Source of the DNA: JAXJQF01 sp036311285
GTDB taxonomy: Bacteria; Pseudomonadota; Gammaproteobacteria; Enterobacterales; Succinivibrionaceae
Assembly (NCBI GenBank): GCA_036311285.1
Contig: JAXJQF010000006.1
Coordinates: 9,726 to 73,725, forward strand
Direction of reading: 5' to 3'
DNA length: 64,000 nucleotides
The translations under genes were made by a program, and so were the position numbers. This document shows positions 48,060 through 58,404 of this stretch, one piece after another. The notes below the pieces were generated by a model. It did no database searches. It had not been told where the DNA came from and was given only the letters and a program-made list of their open reading frames with translations. How positions within the stretch are numbered: the first letter of the stretch is position 1; each line of letters opens with the position of its first letter.

Positions 48060-49085
48060 ATGAAACAACGTATTATTACAGGTGTTATTTTAATTTTATT
48101 GGCTTTTTTTTGGATTTATACACCTTCATGTGAGTCATTGTTGTCTAAAGTTGGTCTTGTAACTCACCTTAGTCTTATTCCATTCTTTTTCTTTATAATT
48201 GGTCTATGTGTGATTTTATCTGTTTCAACATACGAATTTTTACAATTTATTTTACCTAAAAAGATAGAGTATGATGAAAATAATCAATTGACTAAAGCTT
48301 CAAGGTTAAGAAGCTTATTTAGAGTGTTTGTAATTGAAGTTGTAGGATTGTTTATTTTCTTATATTTTATTTGCTTTAATGGTTTCGGTTTTGCTTATGA
48401 AATCGCAACAGAATGGGCTAGACCACAAAATCTATTTACAAACTTACATGGTCACGATATCTATAAATATATCTTATGTTTAAGCGTTGTTCTATGGTTA
48501 GTAAATGCTGTGTTAGTAATGACGTATCCAAAATCTAAAGTTATCGTGTCAAATATGTTTTTTAAGTTGTTTAGCTTTTTCATAATTTTTGCCTCATTCG
48601 CGTTATCTGCTTTAGTTTTAAGATTTTCAGGTTATAAGACAGACCCATACATGGGAAGTAACATTATTTTATCTGTAATGATTTTAGTATGGTGTGCAGA
48701 TAGTGGGGCTTATTTTGTTGGTAGAGCTATTGGTAAACACAAGATGTCTCCAAATGTTAGTCCTAATAAGACTATTGAAGGTTTATTAGGTGGAGTTGTT
48801 TGTTCGTTAATTGCTTTTGTTATTTTAGAAAAACTCAACATGTTTGGAACAGAAGGTTATAGCTCAAATTTATATGCTTTAACTTTTGCGGCTGTATGTA
48901 CAGTGATTATATCTGTATTTGGAGACTTAATGGAAAGCGTGTTTAAGAGAGAAGCTGGAATTAAAGACTCTGGAGTGATTTTCCCCGGTCATGGAGGTAT
49001 GCTAGACCGTTTAGATTCTGTATATGCAGCTTTTCCAATGTTTATTATGAGTTACGCTTTATTTGAATTAGTTGTAGGTAAGTAA
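48060..49085 (+). CDS. cdsA: Phosphatidate cytidylyltransferase
   Basis: Integral membrane enzyme that makes CDP-diacylglycerol for all phospholipids. It has 341 residues, against 285 in E. coli; the extra length sits in the N-terminal and central loops before ILVWCADSGAYFVGRAIG. The C-terminal CDS signature SVFKREAGIKDSGVIFPGHG followed by GMLDRLD is intact. Several hydrophobic spans are present. It is followed after 1 bp by dxr. Confidence 0.96.
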   Translation: MKQRIITGVILILLAFFWIYTPSCESLLSKVGLVTHLSLIPFFFFIIGLCVILSVSTYEFLQFILPKKIEYDENNQLTKASRLRSLFRVFVIEVVGLFIFLYFICFNGFGFAYEIATEWARPQNLFTNLHGHDIYKYILCLSVVLWLVNAVLVMTYPKSKVIVSNMFFKLFSFFIIFASFALSALVLRFSGYKTDPYMGSNIILSVMILVWCADSGAYFVGRAIGKHKMSPNVSPNKTIEGLLGGVVCSLIAFVILEKLNMFGTEGYSSNLYALTFAAVCTVIISVFGDLMESVFKREAGIKDSGVIFPGHGGMLDRLDSVYAAFPMFIMSYALFELVVGK

Positions 49086-49086
49086 A

Positions 49087-50277
49087 ATGAATAAGATTGC
49101 ATTGTTAGGAGCAACAGGCTCAATTGGAAATAGTACTTTAGATGTGATCATAAAAAATCCAGATCAGTACGAGCTTTACGCTGCAACAGGTAGTTCAAAT
49201 AGCGTAAAGATGATTGAAATCGTAAAGGAGTTCAATCCGAAAGTAGTTGTAATGAACGATGAAAGAGCATATACCCAAGTTAAGGAGTTTGTTAAGGACA
49301 ATTCATTAAAGGTTGATGTTCTTTGTGGTGAAGAGCATTTATGTGCTGTAGCATCTTCTGAAGAATACGATAGTGTTATGTCTGCAATTGTAGGTGCAGC
49401 GGGTTTAAAGCCTACAATTGCAGCAGCTTCTATGGGGAAGACTATTTATTTAGCAAACAAAGAAGCATTAGTAACAAGTGGTCATATTTTATTAAAAACA
49501 GTTCATCGTTATAAGGCAAAGTTATTACCTGTTGATAGTGAACACAATGCAATTTTCCAATGCTTACCAATTGAAGAACAAGAGAGAATGGGGTATTGCC
49601 AATTAAAGGAAGCAGGTGTTGATAAGATTTTATTAACAGGTTCAGGTGGTCCATTTAGAGATAGAGATTTAAATTTATTCTCTTCAATTACTCCAGAAGA
49701 AGCAGTAAAGCATCCTAATTGGAGTATGGGAAAGAAAATCAGTGTTGATAGTGCAACGATGATGAATAAGGGGTTAGAGTTTATAGAAGCAAAATGGTTG
49801 TTTAACTGTACACCAGAAGATATTCAAGTAGTTATTCATCCTGAATCTGTTATTCATTCTATGGTTCAATATATCGATGGTTCTGTTATAGCTCAAATGG
49901 GTGAACCTGATATGAGAACTCCTATAGCTCGAGCTATGGCTTGGCCAAATAGAGTTAACTCAGGTGTAGGTAATCTAAATTTTAGTACCTTGAAGAGTCT
50001 TACATTTAGAGATGTTGATTATAATCGTTACCCATGTTTAAAACTTGCAATTGAGGCGTGTTTTACATCTCAAGCTATGACAACGGCTTTAAATGCTGCT
50101 AATGAAGTAGCAGTAGCAAGCTTCTTAGACGGTAAGATTAAATTTACTGATATCTATGAGATTTGTGCAAAGGTTGCATCAAGTTTCTCTCATTTAGATG
50201 CGAATGACTTAGAATCTATCTTAGAAATAGATACTCAAGCAAGAGCAAGAGCGTTTCAAGTTCTCTGTAACTATTAA
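49087..50277 (+). CDS. dxr: 1-deoxy-D-xylulose-5-phosphate reductoisomerase
   Basis: Second step of the MEP isoprenoid pathway: NADPH-dependent conversion of DXP to MEP. Its 396 residues show the Rossmann GATGSIGNSTLDVI, LANKEALV, the metal-binding PVDSEHNAIFQCL and GGPFRDR. It pairs functionally with Dxs at 30 kb. Confidence 0.98.
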   Translation: MNKIALLGATGSIGNSTLDVIIKNPDQYELYAATGSSNSVKMIEIVKEFNPKVVVMNDERAYTQVKEFVKDNSLKVDVLCGEEHLCAVASSEEYDSVMSAIVGAAGLKPTIAAASMGKTIYLANKEALVTSGHILLKTVHRYKAKLLPVDSEHNAIFQCLPIEEQERMGYCQLKEAGVDKILLTGSGGPFRDRDLNLFSSITPEEAVKHPNWSMGKKISVDSATMMNKGLEFIEAKWLFNCTPEDIQVVIHPESVIHSMVQYIDGSVIAQMGEPDMRTPIARAMAWPNRVNSGVGNLNFSTLKSLTFRDVDYNRYPCLKLAIEACFTSQAMTTALNAANEVAVASFLDGKIKFTDIYEICAKVASSFSHLDANDLESILEIDTQARARAFQVLCNY

Positions 50278-50289
50278 AAGGAATAATTT

Positions 50290-51660
50290 GTGGATATTTT
50301 AGGTAACATTGTATATTTCTTAATTGCAATAGTCTTATTGATATTAATACATGAATTAGGCCATTTTATAGTTGCTAGATTATGTGGTGTTTATGTCGAA
50401 AGATTCTCGTTAGGCTTTGGTCCAGTTATTTATTCATATAAAGGTTCAAATGGGACAGAGTATTCTTTATCATTACTTCCGTTGGGTGGATATGTAAAAA
50501 TGTATGGAGAATCTGTTGATAGTGAACAAGTTTTAATAAGTGAAGAGAATAAGAAAAAGTCTTTTTCTCACAAGAGAGTTTGGCAAAGATTTTTAATAGT
50601 TGGGGCTGGGCCTTTCTTTAATATTGTTTTAGCTTGGATTTTGTATAGTATTGTATTTTTCTATGGTATTGACGCGGCTAAACCAATTGTAAATGTTGAA
50701 GCAAATTCTGTTGCACAAAAAGCTGGTTTTAAAACAAACGACCAAATAGTCTCAATTAACAATGTAAATGTAAGTGATTGGGAAGAAACTTTATATGAAT
50801 TAATTGGTCATTCAGGTGAAAAAAGCGTTGAGGTTCAAGTAAAGGGGAATTTGGGTAAGGATAGCCTAAGAAATATAATTTTGCCTTTAGATGCTTTTTC
50901 TATTGATCCTGAAAAGCAAGATGTTTTAAAAGATCTTGGTTTAGATGTAAAGTATGTTGAAGTATATGATGAAATAGGGCATGTAGAAAAGAATAGCCCT
51001 GCTGAAAAAGCTAGTCTTGAAGTTGGCGATAAAATTAAATCATATAATGCAATTAATTATACAACCTGGAATGAATTTACTAGTTATATCAAGACTCATC
51101 CTAACGAAGAGATATTCTTAGAGGTTTATAAGGGCAACGATGATGTAAATGCAATTATTAAGACCTTGGTTCCTGAGTTACGTGAAGTTAATGACAAGGA
51201 AATCGGTTTTGCAGGTATCGCTCCTAAAGTTAAAAGAATTGAAGAAGTGTACTTTACAAAACAATATCCTTTTGGTGAGGCAATTATAAAGGGTGCTCAA
51301 AAGACCGGTCACATGAGTTGTGTTACTTTAAATTTCATAACTAAATTTATTACTGGTGACATTTCTCATAAGAATGTGTCAGGTCCTATTGGTATTGCAA
51401 AGGGGGCAGGTATGACTGCCCGTATAAGTTTTGTTGTTTATCTAAGTTTTTTAGCTTTAATTAGTGTAAACTTAGGTGTTTTAAATTTACTGCCTGTTCC
51501 TGTACTAGATGGTGGTCATCTATTATTCTATATAGTAGAAGCAATTAGAGGTAAACCGCTATCAGAGAAACTAATGAATGTACTTTTAAAAATAGGCATG
51601 TTTTTATTGTTGATGTTGATGTCGTTATCTATTTTTAACGATATCGTATTTAATATATAA
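50290..51660 (+). CDS. rseP: RseP site-2 intramembrane metalloprotease
   Basis: Zinc metalloprotease of the inner membrane that, in the sigma-E pathway, cuts RseA after DegS. Its 456 residues have HELGH in the first helix (His21, Glu22, His25), two PDZ domains, and the third-helix motif LNLLPVPVLDGG. Start is GTG 50290 with AAGGAA upstream. It directly precedes bamA, linking envelope stress control to outer-membrane assembly. Confidence 0.97.
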   Translation: MDILGNIVYFLIAIVLLILIHELGHFIVARLCGVYVERFSLGFGPVIYSYKGSNGTEYSLSLLPLGGYVKMYGESVDSEQVLISEENKKKSFSHKRVWQRFLIVGAGPFFNIVLAWILYSIVFFYGIDAAKPIVNVEANSVAQKAGFKTNDQIVSINNVNVSDWEETLYELIGHSGEKSVEVQVKGNLGKDSLRNIILPLDAFSIDPEKQDVLKDLGLDVKYVEVYDEIGHVEKNSPAEKASLEVGDKIKSYNAINYTTWNEFTSYIKTHPNEEIFLEVYKGNDDVNAIIKTLVPELREVNDKEIGFAGIAPKVKRIEEVYFTKQYPFGEAIIKGAQKTGHMSCVTLNFITKFITGDISHKNVSGPIGIAKGAGMTARISFVVYLSFLALISVNLGVLNLLPVPVLDGGHLLFYIVEAIRGKPLSEKLMNVLLKIGMFLLLMLMSLSIFNDIVFNI

Positions 51661-51681
51661 AGAAATAATCAGAGAAATTTA

Positions 51682-54129
51682 ATGACTAATAGAATATTAA
51701 AGAAATTAGCCTTATTTGGATGCGTTGTTGCATCATTAATTGGTAGCTATAATATTGCTTATGCTGCTGATGAAAAGCAATTTTTAATTACAGACATAAA
51801 TGTAAAAGGGTTGTATAGAGTAACTAAGGGCGCAGTCTTATTGTCTTTACCTATTAGTGTAGGAGATAGAGTTACTAGAGAAGATATTTCCAAGTCATTA
51901 AAGAGTGTTTATCATTCATCAAACTTTGATGAAGTTTCTGCAAAAATTACTGATAGTGGGGTATTAACGGTAATAGTTAAAGAAAGACCTACAATCGTAA
52001 GCGTTAAGTATGCAGGTAATAATAACATCAAAGAAGAACAAATTGACGAAATTATCAAAGCTCAAGGTGTTAAGGTCGGTGAAATATTAAATATTCAAAA
52101 ACTTCATGAATTAGAGAACTCTCTAGAGGATTACTATAACTCTATGGGACGTTATCAAGCTAAGGTTAAGACTATATTAGTTTACCTTCCGAGAAACCGT
52201 GTAGACGTAAAGTTTAGCTTTACTGAAGGTGTTCGAGCAGAAATTGAACAAATCAACATTGTTGGTAACAAAGTGTTTACAGAGTCGAAACTATTAAGTT
52301 TATTGGAATTAAGAGATAGTGTGCCTTGGTGGAACTTTATTGCTGATAGAAAGTTTGAAGCTCAAAAGTTTAATGCTGACTTAGAAACATTACGCTCATA
52401 TTATATGAATCGCGGTTACGTTCGTTTTAATGTTGATTCTTCTAGAATTGAATTATCTCCAACAAGAAAAGGAGTGTACGTTAGTATTTCAATTTCAGAA
52501 GGTGAACAATATAAGCTTAATAAATTTAAGGTTATTGGTGAAACATTTGGTCATACAAAAGAAATGGAAGCTATTATTCCATTGCTTAAGGATGATATTT
52601 ATAATGCTGCTCAGATAGCTCATACAGAAGAAATTTTAGCTAATTTCTTATCTAAATACGGTTACGCGTATACTAAGGTGAGAGCTGTTCCTATTATTGA
52701 TGATGAAAAGAAAATTGTTGACTTAAACTTTATGGTTGAGCCTGGTAAACGTATTTATGTAACAGATGTGAAGATTACGGGCAATACTATTACTGTTGAT
52801 GAGGTTATTCGTCGAGAAATTCGTCAAATGGATGGCTCATGGCTATTAAACGAATCAATCAAAGTAAGTAAGAGAAGATTAAATCAATTAGGTTTTTTTG
52901 ATACTGCTGATGTAACTCCAAAACCAATTGGTTTTAGTGGAGATACTGTAGAGGTTGTAGCTAATGTTAAAGAAAGACCAACGGGGTCTATTAAAGCTGG
53001 TATTGGTTACGGTACAGAAACAGGTTTATCTTTAAATGGTGAAATCTCACAAGACAATTTCTTAGGTTATGGTGGTAAAGGTTCTATTGGTATCAACACC
53101 AATAAGTACAATAGAAAAATAGACTTAAGTTATAATGAACCTTTCTTAACTTTAGATGGCGTTTCCTTGGGTGCTAATATTTATCATGAGTATTTCAAAG
53201 CAGGGGATGCAAACTTGATCGATTATAAGAACAAGAAATATGGTCTAAATGTTACTCTTGGTTATCCTTTAGATGAACATAAGTTTATAAGCTATTTTGT
53301 TGGTTATGAGCATAACCAAATTTCTCAAGTTAACTCTTTCTATCAAGTGCAAAAGTTCTGGGATATTTATATTGAAAATAGAAGACATTCTGGAGAAGTA
53401 GTTTTTGAAAACTTTGATACAGGTGTTAACTTTACTAGAAATTATTTAGATAGAGGCGTTTTCCCAACAGAGGGGAATAAGCAACGTTTAAACTTTATGT
53501 TTACAATACCGGGTTCCGATACTCAATACTATAAGGTTGGAGGGGATACTACTCACTTTTTCCCTCTTGATAGAAATCGTAGATTTATCTTTAATGTACG
53601 TGGTAAAGTTGCTTATGGTAATGGTTATGGCACAAAGAACGGTTATGACCAAATACTTCCATTCTTTGAAAACTACTACTTAGGTGGTGATGAATGGTTA
53701 AGAGGTTTTAAATATAACTCGGCAGGTCCAAAGGCTTTATATTTTGCTAACATCAATGGTAATAACTATACAATGCCTACAGATGGAGCTGTAGGTGGTA
53801 ACGCTATTGCAGCTGCAAGCTTCCAATTAATTGTCCCTACACCATTTGCAAGTGAAGGTTCAGAAAATTCTGTAAGAACATCATTATTCTTTGATATAGG
53901 TTCGGTATGGGATACTACTTTTGATAAAGATTTATTACCTCCAACATTAGGTAATAACGGTTATTTGTATGATTATAGCGACTATAAAAAATATAGAGCT
54001 TCTGCTGGTTTGACTTTTATTTGGATGTCTCCAATGGGGCCTTTAGGGTTCTCTTTAGCTAAACCAGTGAAAGAATATGATGGTGATGATACAGAGTTTT
54101 TCAGTTTCACAATGGGTAGAACGTTCTAA
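51682..54129 (+). CDS. bamA: Outer-membrane protein assembly factor BamA
   Basis: Essential Omp85 insertase of the outer membrane. Its 815 residues start with a signal peptide (about 1-28, ending NIAYAADEK), followed by five POTRA domains (to about 420) and a C-terminal beta-barrel. The lid-loop motif appears as LRGFKYN (family VRGF/LRGF), and the last residue is Phe (TMGRTF), the barrel-insertion signal. It is 21 bp after rseP and is followed by skp. Confidence 0.98.
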   Translation: MTNRILKKLALFGCVVASLIGSYNIAYAADEKQFLITDINVKGLYRVTKGAVLLSLPISVGDRVTREDISKSLKSVYHSSNFDEVSAKITDSGVLTVIVKERPTIVSVKYAGNNNIKEEQIDEIIKAQGVKVGEILNIQKLHELENSLEDYYNSMGRYQAKVKTILVYLPRNRVDVKFSFTEGVRAEIEQINIVGNKVFTESKLLSLLELRDSVPWWNFIADRKFEAQKFNADLETLRSYYMNRGYVRFNVDSSRIELSPTRKGVYVSISISEGEQYKLNKFKVIGETFGHTKEMEAIIPLLKDDIYNAAQIAHTEEILANFLSKYGYAYTKVRAVPIIDDEKKIVDLNFMVEPGKRIYVTDVKITGNTITVDEVIRREIRQMDGSWLLNESIKVSKRRLNQLGFFDTADVTPKPIGFSGDTVEVVANVKERPTGSIKAGIGYGTETGLSLNGEISQDNFLGYGGKGSIGINTNKYNRKIDLSYNEPFLTLDGVSLGANIYHEYFKAGDANLIDYKNKKYGLNVTLGYPLDEHKFISYFVGYEHNQISQVNSFYQVQKFWDIYIENRRHSGEVVFENFDTGVNFTRNYLDRGVFPTEGNKQRLNFMFTIPGSDTQYYKVGGDTTHFFPLDRNRRFIFNVRGKVAYGNGYGTKNGYDQILPFFENYYLGGDEWLRGFKYNSAGPKALYFANINGNNYTMPTDGAVGGNAIAAASFQLIVPTPFASEGSENSVRTSLFFDIGSVWDTTFDKDLLPPTLGNNGYLYDYSDYKKYRASAGLTFIWMSPMGPLGFSLAKPVKEYDGDDTEFFSFTMGRTF

Positions 54130-54257
54130 GATATAAGCAAAATAGTTTATATTTGTGAATGATTAAATGAATATTATTGTAAAGAATTGTATAATAGTTA
54201 GATTATAATGTAATATGCATTTTATATATAAAAAAATAAAGTTTTAGGAGTATGAAC

Positions 54258-54770
54258 ATGAAGAAGATTTTATCTGTAGCAGCTTTATCTGCAGCAATGT
54301 TGTTATCAAGTGTTTCAGTTGCAAATGCCGCAGAAACAAAGATTGGTGTTTATAATCATAATTACGTGCTTTCAAGCATTCCTCAAATTAAGGCGATGGA
54401 AGATAAGGTAAAGAAAGCAGTTGGTTCTAAGCAAAAACAAGCAGAAAAGTTAAATAATGAACTAGTTGCTCTTGATAAGACTTTAAGAGATCCAAATGTT
54501 GCTAGTGATGTAAAAGCAAAGGCTCAACGTGATTTTCAATTAAAGAAGACAGAATTAGATGTAAAGGTTAGTGAAATCAGAGAAGAACAAGCTAAGATTG
54601 TTCAAAAAGAAGAAAAGGTTATCTCTGAAAAGATTACAAAGGCTGTTGAGACTGTTGCAAAGGCAAAAGGTTTAACTATTGTTTTACAAGCTCATGCGGT
54701 TGTTCATATGACAGATACTTCTTTAGATATTAGCAAAGAAGTTGTTGATATCGTAAGTAAGTCTAAGTAA
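54258..54770 (+). CDS. skp: Periplasmic chaperone Skp (OmpH)
   Basis: Periplasmic holdase that carries unfolded outer-membrane proteins to BamA. The start ATG 54258 is chosen because AGGAG is 7 bp upstream; ATG 54252 would be only 1 bp from it. It has 170 residues: signal peptide MKKILSVAALSAAMLLSSVS cleaved after ANA, a core strand (KIGVYNHNYV), and long charged alpha-helical arms. Order bamA-skp-lpxD is conserved. Confidence 0.95.
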   Translation: MKKILSVAALSAAMLLSSVSVANAAETKIGVYNHNYVLSSIPQIKAMEDKVKKAVGSKQKQAEKLNNELVALDKTLRDPNVASDVKAKAQRDFQLKKTELDVKVSEIREEQAKIVQKEEKVISEKITKAVETVAKAKGLTIVLQAHAVVHMTDTSLDISKEVVDIVSKSK

Positions 54771-54798
54771 TTTAAATGTTCCTATTTGGAGTTTTTTA

Positions 54799-55830
54799 AT
54801 GTCTATTACTGTAAAAGAACTTGCCGAGATTGTACAAGGTAAGGTTATTGGTGATGGTGATGTAGCTGTTTGTAGATTAGCAAACCTAGGTACTGCTAAA
54901 GAAGATGAAGTAAGTTTTCTTTCGGATAAGAAAATGAAGCAGTATTTAGAAACTACAAACGCAGGTGTTGTTCTTGTAAAGGAACAAGATTTGCCAGATA
55001 ATGTAAATAAGACTTTTATTGTTGTTGCAGATCCATATGTTGCTTTTGCGAAAATCGCCAATGTTTTAGATACTACACCAAGAAGTTCTAATGGAATTCA
55101 TTCAAGTGCAGTAGTTTCGCCATGTGCGATATTAGGTCAGAACGTAAGTATTGGTGCTAACTCTGTAATCGAAGATGGTGCTGAACTAGGTGATAATTGC
55201 CAAATAGGAGCGAATTGTTTTATTGGTAGAAATGCCAAAATTGGAAAGAATACAAAACTATGGGCAAATGTGTCTGTTTATCATGAATGTATAATAGGGG
55301 ATAATTGTTTATTCCAATCAGGTGCAGTTATTGGTTCAGATGGTTTTGGTTATGCTAATGAAAGAGGGGAATGGATTAAGATCCCTCAATTAGGTAGAGT
55401 AGTAATTGGGAATAGAGTAGAAATTGGTGCTAATACTTGTATTGATAGAGGCGCACTAGATGATACTATTATTTCAGATAATGTTATAATTGATAACCTT
55501 GTACAAGTTGCCCATAATGATAAGATTGGATATGGAACTGCAATTGCTGGATGTACTACAATTGCGGGTTCTGTAGAAATTGGTAAGTACTGTATTATTG
55601 GCGGGACTTCTACATTTAACGGTCATATAAAGGTCTGTGATGGTGTGCATGTTTTAGGACAGGTTCAATCAGATATAACAGAGCCAGGTGAATATCAAGC
55701 ATATGTACCTGTGCAAAAAACTTTACAATGGAAGAGAAATTTATCAAGAATTCTTCACTTAAACGAATTTTATTTAAAATTTAAACAATTAGAGAAAGGT
55801 GTTCAAAACGCATCAGAATCGAAGGAGTAA
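54799..55830 (+). CDS. lpxD: UDP-3-O-(3-hydroxyacyl)glucosamine N-acyltransferase
   Basis: Third step of lipid A synthesis: transfers a second 3-hydroxyacyl chain to the UDP-sugar. Its 343 residues have an N-terminal uridine-binding domain and a left-handed beta-helix of hexapeptide repeats ([20 protein letters not shown]). Catalytic His239 lies in VQVAHND. A C-terminal helix follows. The gene ends 4 bp before the fabZ start. Confidence 0.97.
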   Translation: MSITVKELAEIVQGKVIGDGDVAVCRLANLGTAKEDEVSFLSDKKMKQYLETTNAGVVLVKEQDLPDNVNKTFIVVADPYVAFAKIANVLDTTPRSSNGIHSSAVVSPCAILGQNVSIGANSVIEDGAELGDNCQIGANCFIGRNAKIGKNTKLWANVSVYHECIIGDNCLFQSGAVIGSDGFGYANERGEWIKIPQLGRVVIGNRVEIGANTCIDRGALDDTIISDNVIIDNLVQVAHNDKIGYGTAIAGCTTIAGSVEIGKYCIIGGTSTFNGHIKVCDGVHVLGQVQSDITEPGEYQAYVPVQKTLQWKRNLSRILHLNEFYLKFKQLEKGVQNASESKE

Positions 55831-55834
55831 GAAA

Positions 55835-56296
55835 TTGAGTAATGAAAATAAAGAATTAGATATTCAAGAAATTTTAGAACTTTTACCACATCGTTATCCA
55901 TTTTTACTCGTTGATAGAGTTTTAAGTTATAACATCGATGGCGAACATAAGACTTTACGAGGCTTAAAGAATGTTTCTTTTAATGAACCTTTCTTTACAG
56001 GTCATTTCCCTGGCAAGCCAGTATTACCAGGTGTTTTAATTCTTGAAGCAATGGCTCAAGCAACAGGTATTTTAGCGTTTACAATGGTTGGTAAGCCTCA
56101 AGCTGACGAACTATATTATTTTGCATCAATTGATAATGCAAGATTTAAGCGTCCAGTAGTACCTGGTGATCAATTAATTTTAGACGTTGAATACTTAAAG
56201 GAACGTCGCGGTATCGCTAAGTTTACAGGCGTTGCTACTGTAAATGGTGAAGTTGTTTGTTCTGCAGATTTAATGTGTGCTAAGAGAAAAGGTTAA
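55835..56296 (+). CDS. fabZ: 3-hydroxyacyl-ACP dehydratase FabZ
   Basis: Dehydratase of fatty-acid elongation; it competes with LpxA for 3-hydroxyacyl-ACP. The start is taken as TTG 55835 with AGGAG 7-8 bp upstream; the in-frame GTG 55799 lies inside lpxD and adds residues unlike the family. It has 153 residues with [13 protein letters not shown], catalytic His57 ([11 protein letters not shown]) and Glu71. A TTG start may hold its level down relative to the lpx genes. Confidence 0.95.
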   Translation: MSNENKELDIQEILELLPHRYPFLLVDRVLSYNIDGEHKTLRGLKNVSFNEPFFTGHFPGKPVLPGVLILEAMAQATGILAFTMVGKPQADELYYFASIDNARFKRPVVPGDQLILDVEYLKERRGIAKFTGVATVNGEVVCSADLMCAKRKG

Positions 56297-56317
56297 TTTT
56301 TTACCGGAGTAACATAG

Positions 56318-57109
56318 ATGATTGATTCAAGTGCAGTAATTCATCCATCGGCTATTATAAGTCCGAATGCTAAGATTGGTCCAAATGTTAAGATTGGTCC
56401 ATTTACTATTGTAGGCGACGAAGTTGAAATTGGAGCAGATACATCTATTGCATCTCATTGCGTACTTAAAGGACCAACAAAAATAGGTCAAAGAAATAAG
56501 ATATTTCAATATGTAACAATTGGTGATGATTGCCAAGATAAGAAATTTGTAGAAGGCGAACGTACCTTTCTAGAAATTGGTGATGATAATGTGATTAGAG
56601 AATCATGTACATTTCATCGCGGTACGACTCAAGACCAATGCTTGACAAAGGTTGGTAGCCGTAATTTATTTATGGTTAATGTTCACGTGGCTCATGATTG
56701 TATAATTGGTGACGATTGTATTTTTGCTAATAATGCAACATTGGCGGGGCATGTTCATATTGGCAATTGGGTTATTTTTGGTGGTTTATCTGCAATTCAT
56801 CAATTTGGTAGAGTTGGTGACCATGCGTTTGTTGCCGGTATGGCTGCTTTAAATCAAGATGTTCCTCCTTTTGTAATGGCTGCAGGTCATTATGCTAAAC
56901 CTTTCGGTATTAACAAGGAAGGTTTAAAGAGAAGAGGATTTAGTCCGGAATCTATTTCTGCTATTCGTAAAGCTTATATGGTTATTTATAAGCAAGGAAA
57001 AACAGTAGAAGAAGCTGTTGTTGAATTAGAAACTATGCAAGAATCAGAACCGTCAATTGGTTTGTTAGTTGACTTCTTACGTAATAGTGGACGTGGTATT
57101 TGTCGCTAA
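56318..57109 (+). CDS. lpxA: UDP-N-acetylglucosamine acyltransferase
   Basis: First step of lipid A synthesis: moves a 3-hydroxyacyl chain from ACP to UDP-GlcNAc. Its 263 residues form a beta-helix of hexapeptide repeats with catalytic His126 in HVAHD (His125 in E. coli). [21 protein letters not shown] is characteristic. Its TAA stop overlaps the lpxB ATG. Confidence 0.98.
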   Translation: MIDSSAVIHPSAIISPNAKIGPNVKIGPFTIVGDEVEIGADTSIASHCVLKGPTKIGQRNKIFQYVTIGDDCQDKKFVEGERTFLEIGDDNVIRESCTFHRGTTQDQCLTKVGSRNLFMVNVHVAHDCIIGDDCIFANNATLAGHVHIGNWVIFGGLSAIHQFGRVGDHAFVAGMAALNQDVPPFVMAAGHYAKPFGINKEGLKRRGFSPESISAIRKAYMVIYKQGKTVEEAVVELETMQESEPSIGLLVDFLRNSGRGICR

Positions 57110-58290
57110 TGAATAAGACTGTATATGCAGTAGTTTGTGGTGAATCTTCAGGGGACCTTCTTGGTGCTGGCTTAATGTCGGCTATTATAAAGAGGGACCC
57201 TAATGCTTCTTTTATTGGCATCTTTGGTCCAAAAATGAGAGAGGTTGCTGGAAAAGCTGGTGTTACTAGTAAGCAACTTTTCGATATGGAACAGTTGTCA
57301 GTTATGGGGATTGGTGAGGTTATAAAGGCTTTACCAAGAATCCTATCAATCAGAAAAAAGTTAATTCAGAGTCTATTAAAGAATAAACCAACAGTTTATA
57401 TTGGTATAGATGCTCCTGATTTTAATTTGACAGTTGAATCAGTGTTAAAGAAAAATAATGTTCCAACAGTTCATTATGTAAGTCCATCTGTTTGGGCGTG
57501 GAGAACTAAACGTATCTTTAAAATCAAAGAAGCGACCAATATGGTTCTTTCTATTTTACCATTTGAAAAAGCTTTTTATGATAAGTATAACGTTCCATGT
57601 ACTTATGTTGGACATAGATTAGCAAAAGAAATCGATTCTTCTGAGCAATCATATTCTGCAAGAATGTATTTAGGTTTTCAGACTTTGAAGAGTACTCAAG
57701 TTGTTGGTGTTTTCCCAGGAAGTAGAGTACAAGAAATTAAGTATTTAACTCCTGTTTTTGCATGTGCAGCTTATAAACTTCAAATGACTTATCCTCAGAT
57801 GAGATTTGTGTGTGCTACTCCTACCAGAAAGAAGGCTGAGTTAATCAAATCTTTGTGGATACGTTATGCTCCTAATATTCCATTAACGATATGGGTAGGA
57901 ATGTCAAGAGAAGTAATGATGGCTTCTAACGCATTGATGATTGCGTCAGGAACTGCCACATTAGAAGCAATGCTTTTAAAGCGTCCAATGGTTGTATGCT
58001 ATATTTTAAATGCACTTACTGCGATAATTGCACGTAGAGCATTACAGGTTGATTGTTATTCATTACCGAACTTAATATCAGGAAAGAGACTTGTTCCTGA
58101 ATTAATGCAAGAGGATTGTACTTCAGACAATATATATGAAGAGATATCAAATATTTTTAACAGTAATGATATAGAGTTGTATCAAGAGTTTGATAGAATT
58201 CATAAAGAAATGTCTATTGATTCTGATCGCTTAGCTGCTGATGCAGTTTTTAAGGTTATCATCGAGCATTATCAAAAAAATAGTAAATAG
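57109..58290 (+). CDS. lpxB: Lipid-A-disaccharide synthase
   Basis: GT-B glycosyltransferase that joins UDP-diacylglucosamine and lipid X into the lipid A disaccharide. Start ATG 57109 overlaps the lpxA stop (TAATG); an earlier in-frame start at 57100 is rejected. It has 393 residues with CGESSGDLLGAGLM, SPSVWAWR, FPGSRVQEI and ASGTATLEAML. A hairpin terminator follows 60 bp downstream. Confidence 0.97.
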   Translation: MNKTVYAVVCGESSGDLLGAGLMSAIIKRDPNASFIGIFGPKMREVAGKAGVTSKQLFDMEQLSVMGIGEVIKALPRILSIRKKLIQSLLKNKPTVYIGIDAPDFNLTVESVLKKNNVPTVHYVSPSVWAWRTKRIFKIKEATNMVLSILPFEKAFYDKYNVPCTYVGHRLAKEIDSSEQSYSARMYLGFQTLKSTQVVGVFPGSRVQEIKYLTPVFACAAYKLQMTYPQMRFVCATPTRKKAELIKSLWIRYAPNIPLTIWVGMSREVMMASNALMIASGTATLEAMLLKRPMVVCYILNALTAIIARRALQVDCYSLPNLISGKRLVPELMQEDCTSDNIYEEISNIFNSNDIELYQEFDRIHKEMSIDSDRLAADAVFKVIIEHYQKNSK

Positions 58291-58350
58291 ATTGTTTGAT
58301 TTGTCATAGATTAATAATCATAAAAATTTAATATTAGTTTATTTAACAGT

Positions 58351-58375
58351 AAAAACTAGTTATGCTAGTTTTTGT
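58351..58375 (+). terminator. Terminator-like hairpin between lpxB and rnhB
   Basis: AAAAACTAG (58351-58359) pairs perfectly with CTAGTTTTT (58365-58373), loop TTATG. It ends just 29 bp before rnhB, leaving little room for a promoter, so partial read-through into rnhB-dnaE-accA is likely. Confidence 0.7.
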
Positions 58376-58404
58376 TGTTTCTAGGAAAGGAGTTGGATAT
58401 TATC